DNA of 64,000 nt from Acetobacter nitrogenifigens DSM 23921 = NBRC 105050 (GTDB lineage Bacteria; Pseudomonadota; Alphaproteobacteria; Acetobacterales; Acetobacteraceae). The stretch's first letter is position 1. Every line of letters begins with the position of its first letter. Below the pieces are notes generated by a model. That model worked only from the letters and a program-made list of their open reading frames with translations. It had not been told where the DNA came from and ran no database searches. The stretch spans positions 248,001 through 312,000 of the forward strand of contig NZ_AUBI01000002.1 in NCBI RefSeq assembly GCF_000429165.1, written 5' to 3'. Below are positions 63,620-64,000 of the stretch, one piece after another. The position numbers were made by a program, and so were the translations under genes.

Positions 63620-64000
63620 TCAAAAATTGGCGCTCAGGCGGCCGCCGATGAAACGCGGCGCGCCGGGAATCCAGAAATATGTCGTCGTCGCCTGCCCTCC
63701 GGCCACGAAATACTGCCGGTTAAGCAGATTCGACGCATAGATCGTCGCCGACCAGCGATCACTGACGGGATGAAACGTCATATGCGCGCCCATCAGAAAA
63801 TACGCGGGGAGACGGTACGAGCCAAGACCGCCCGCCACCAGCGCCTGAGAGCCACGATACATCCAGTCGAGGCCAGTCTCGAGTTCGTAATGGCGCAGCG
63901 GGTTGAAGCGATAATCAGCCGTACCGTTCAGCGTCAGTTTCGGGATCCCTGAATCAACGCCGCCGTAATCGGTATAAATTCCCTGCCATACGTGGTTCGC
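63620..64000 (-). CDS. TonB-dependent receptor, C-terminal end (cut by window edge)
   Basis: The last 126 residues of a beta-barrel receptor; the frame is open to the edge. Barrel strands such as YRFNPLRHYELETGLDWMYRG and SATIYASNLLNRQYFVAGG, and the terminal GAPRFIGGRLSANF with a final Phe, are typical. The stop lies 41 bp before the MFS start, so it heads the same transcript as far as can be seen. It is a different protein from the receptor at 55493-58036. Confidence 0.85.
   Translation of the reverse strand, partial: ANHVWQGIYTDYGGVDSGIPKLTLNGTADYRFNPLRHYELETGLDWMYRGSQALVAGGLGSYRLPAYFLMGAHMTFHPVSDRWSATIYASNLLNRQYFVAGGQATTTYFWIPGAPRFIGGRLSANF

Overview
The window is GC-rich, dense DNA from an alphaproteobacterium. 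Gene content and order point to the Acetobacteraceae (acetic acid bacteria and relatives): ffh-rpsP-rimM-trmD-rplS followed by leuCD, hrcA beside rph-rdgB, argD-argF with hslO nearby, tsaE-addB-addA, and a CtrA regulator divergent from fliI-fliJ. I cannot fix the genus. No tRNA, rRNA, CRISPR array, phage or intact insertion sequence was seen. One stretch (about 41,280-42,090) is strikingly AT-rich against this background.

Layout. 1-1142 is the N-terminal part of putA (minus strand, cut by the window edge). 1306-5314 is a plus-strand cluster for a tryptophan tryptophylquinone (TTQ) amine dehydrogenase: large subunit, MauE-like and MauD-like maturation proteins, light subunit, then two small c-type cytochromes. 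5482-9067 is the ffh / ribosomal protein operon and 9340-11392 is leuCD. 11618-16393 holds a secreted CHRD protein, a ribokinase-like kinase, a small hypothetical gene, a histidine phosphatase, prs, and a siderophore-interacting ferric reductase whose operon begins with a PadR regulator. 17549-23109 is a block of exported hydrolases: nucleoside hydrolase, amidohydrolase, metallophosphoesterase and GH13 glucosidase.

23490-30603 is the overlapping tsaE-addB-addA operon. 30723-33511 carries fliJ, fliI and the divergent ctrA. 33527-39624 holds thiD, glmM, pyk, a His-rich SH3 protein and a moeB-like gene. 39888-42095 has DUF2939 and DUF3126 genes and the AT-rich island with one orphan gene. 42096-44727 is hrcA and rph-rdgB. 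44838-51164 holds a lipoprotein, an unknown protein, hslO, a small coupled gene, argF and argD. 51317-55471 is mntH and a divergent DUF1800-DUF1501 pair. 55493-64000 holds one TonB-dependent receptor and a second locus reading TonB receptor (partial), MFS transporter, and three M20 amidohydrolases.

The most interesting points are a CtrA orthologue (by synteny and sequence) whose phosphorylatable Asp51 is naturally Glu, the classic phosphomimetic change, with a C-terminal Ala-Ala retained; a TTQ amine dehydrogenase cluster with perfect active-site spacing but no mauG, amicyanin or mauF in the window; a secreted nucleoside hydrolase translationally coupled to a secreted amidohydrolase; the AT-rich single-gene island; and the TonB-MFS-triple-M20 uptake and hydrolysis locus.
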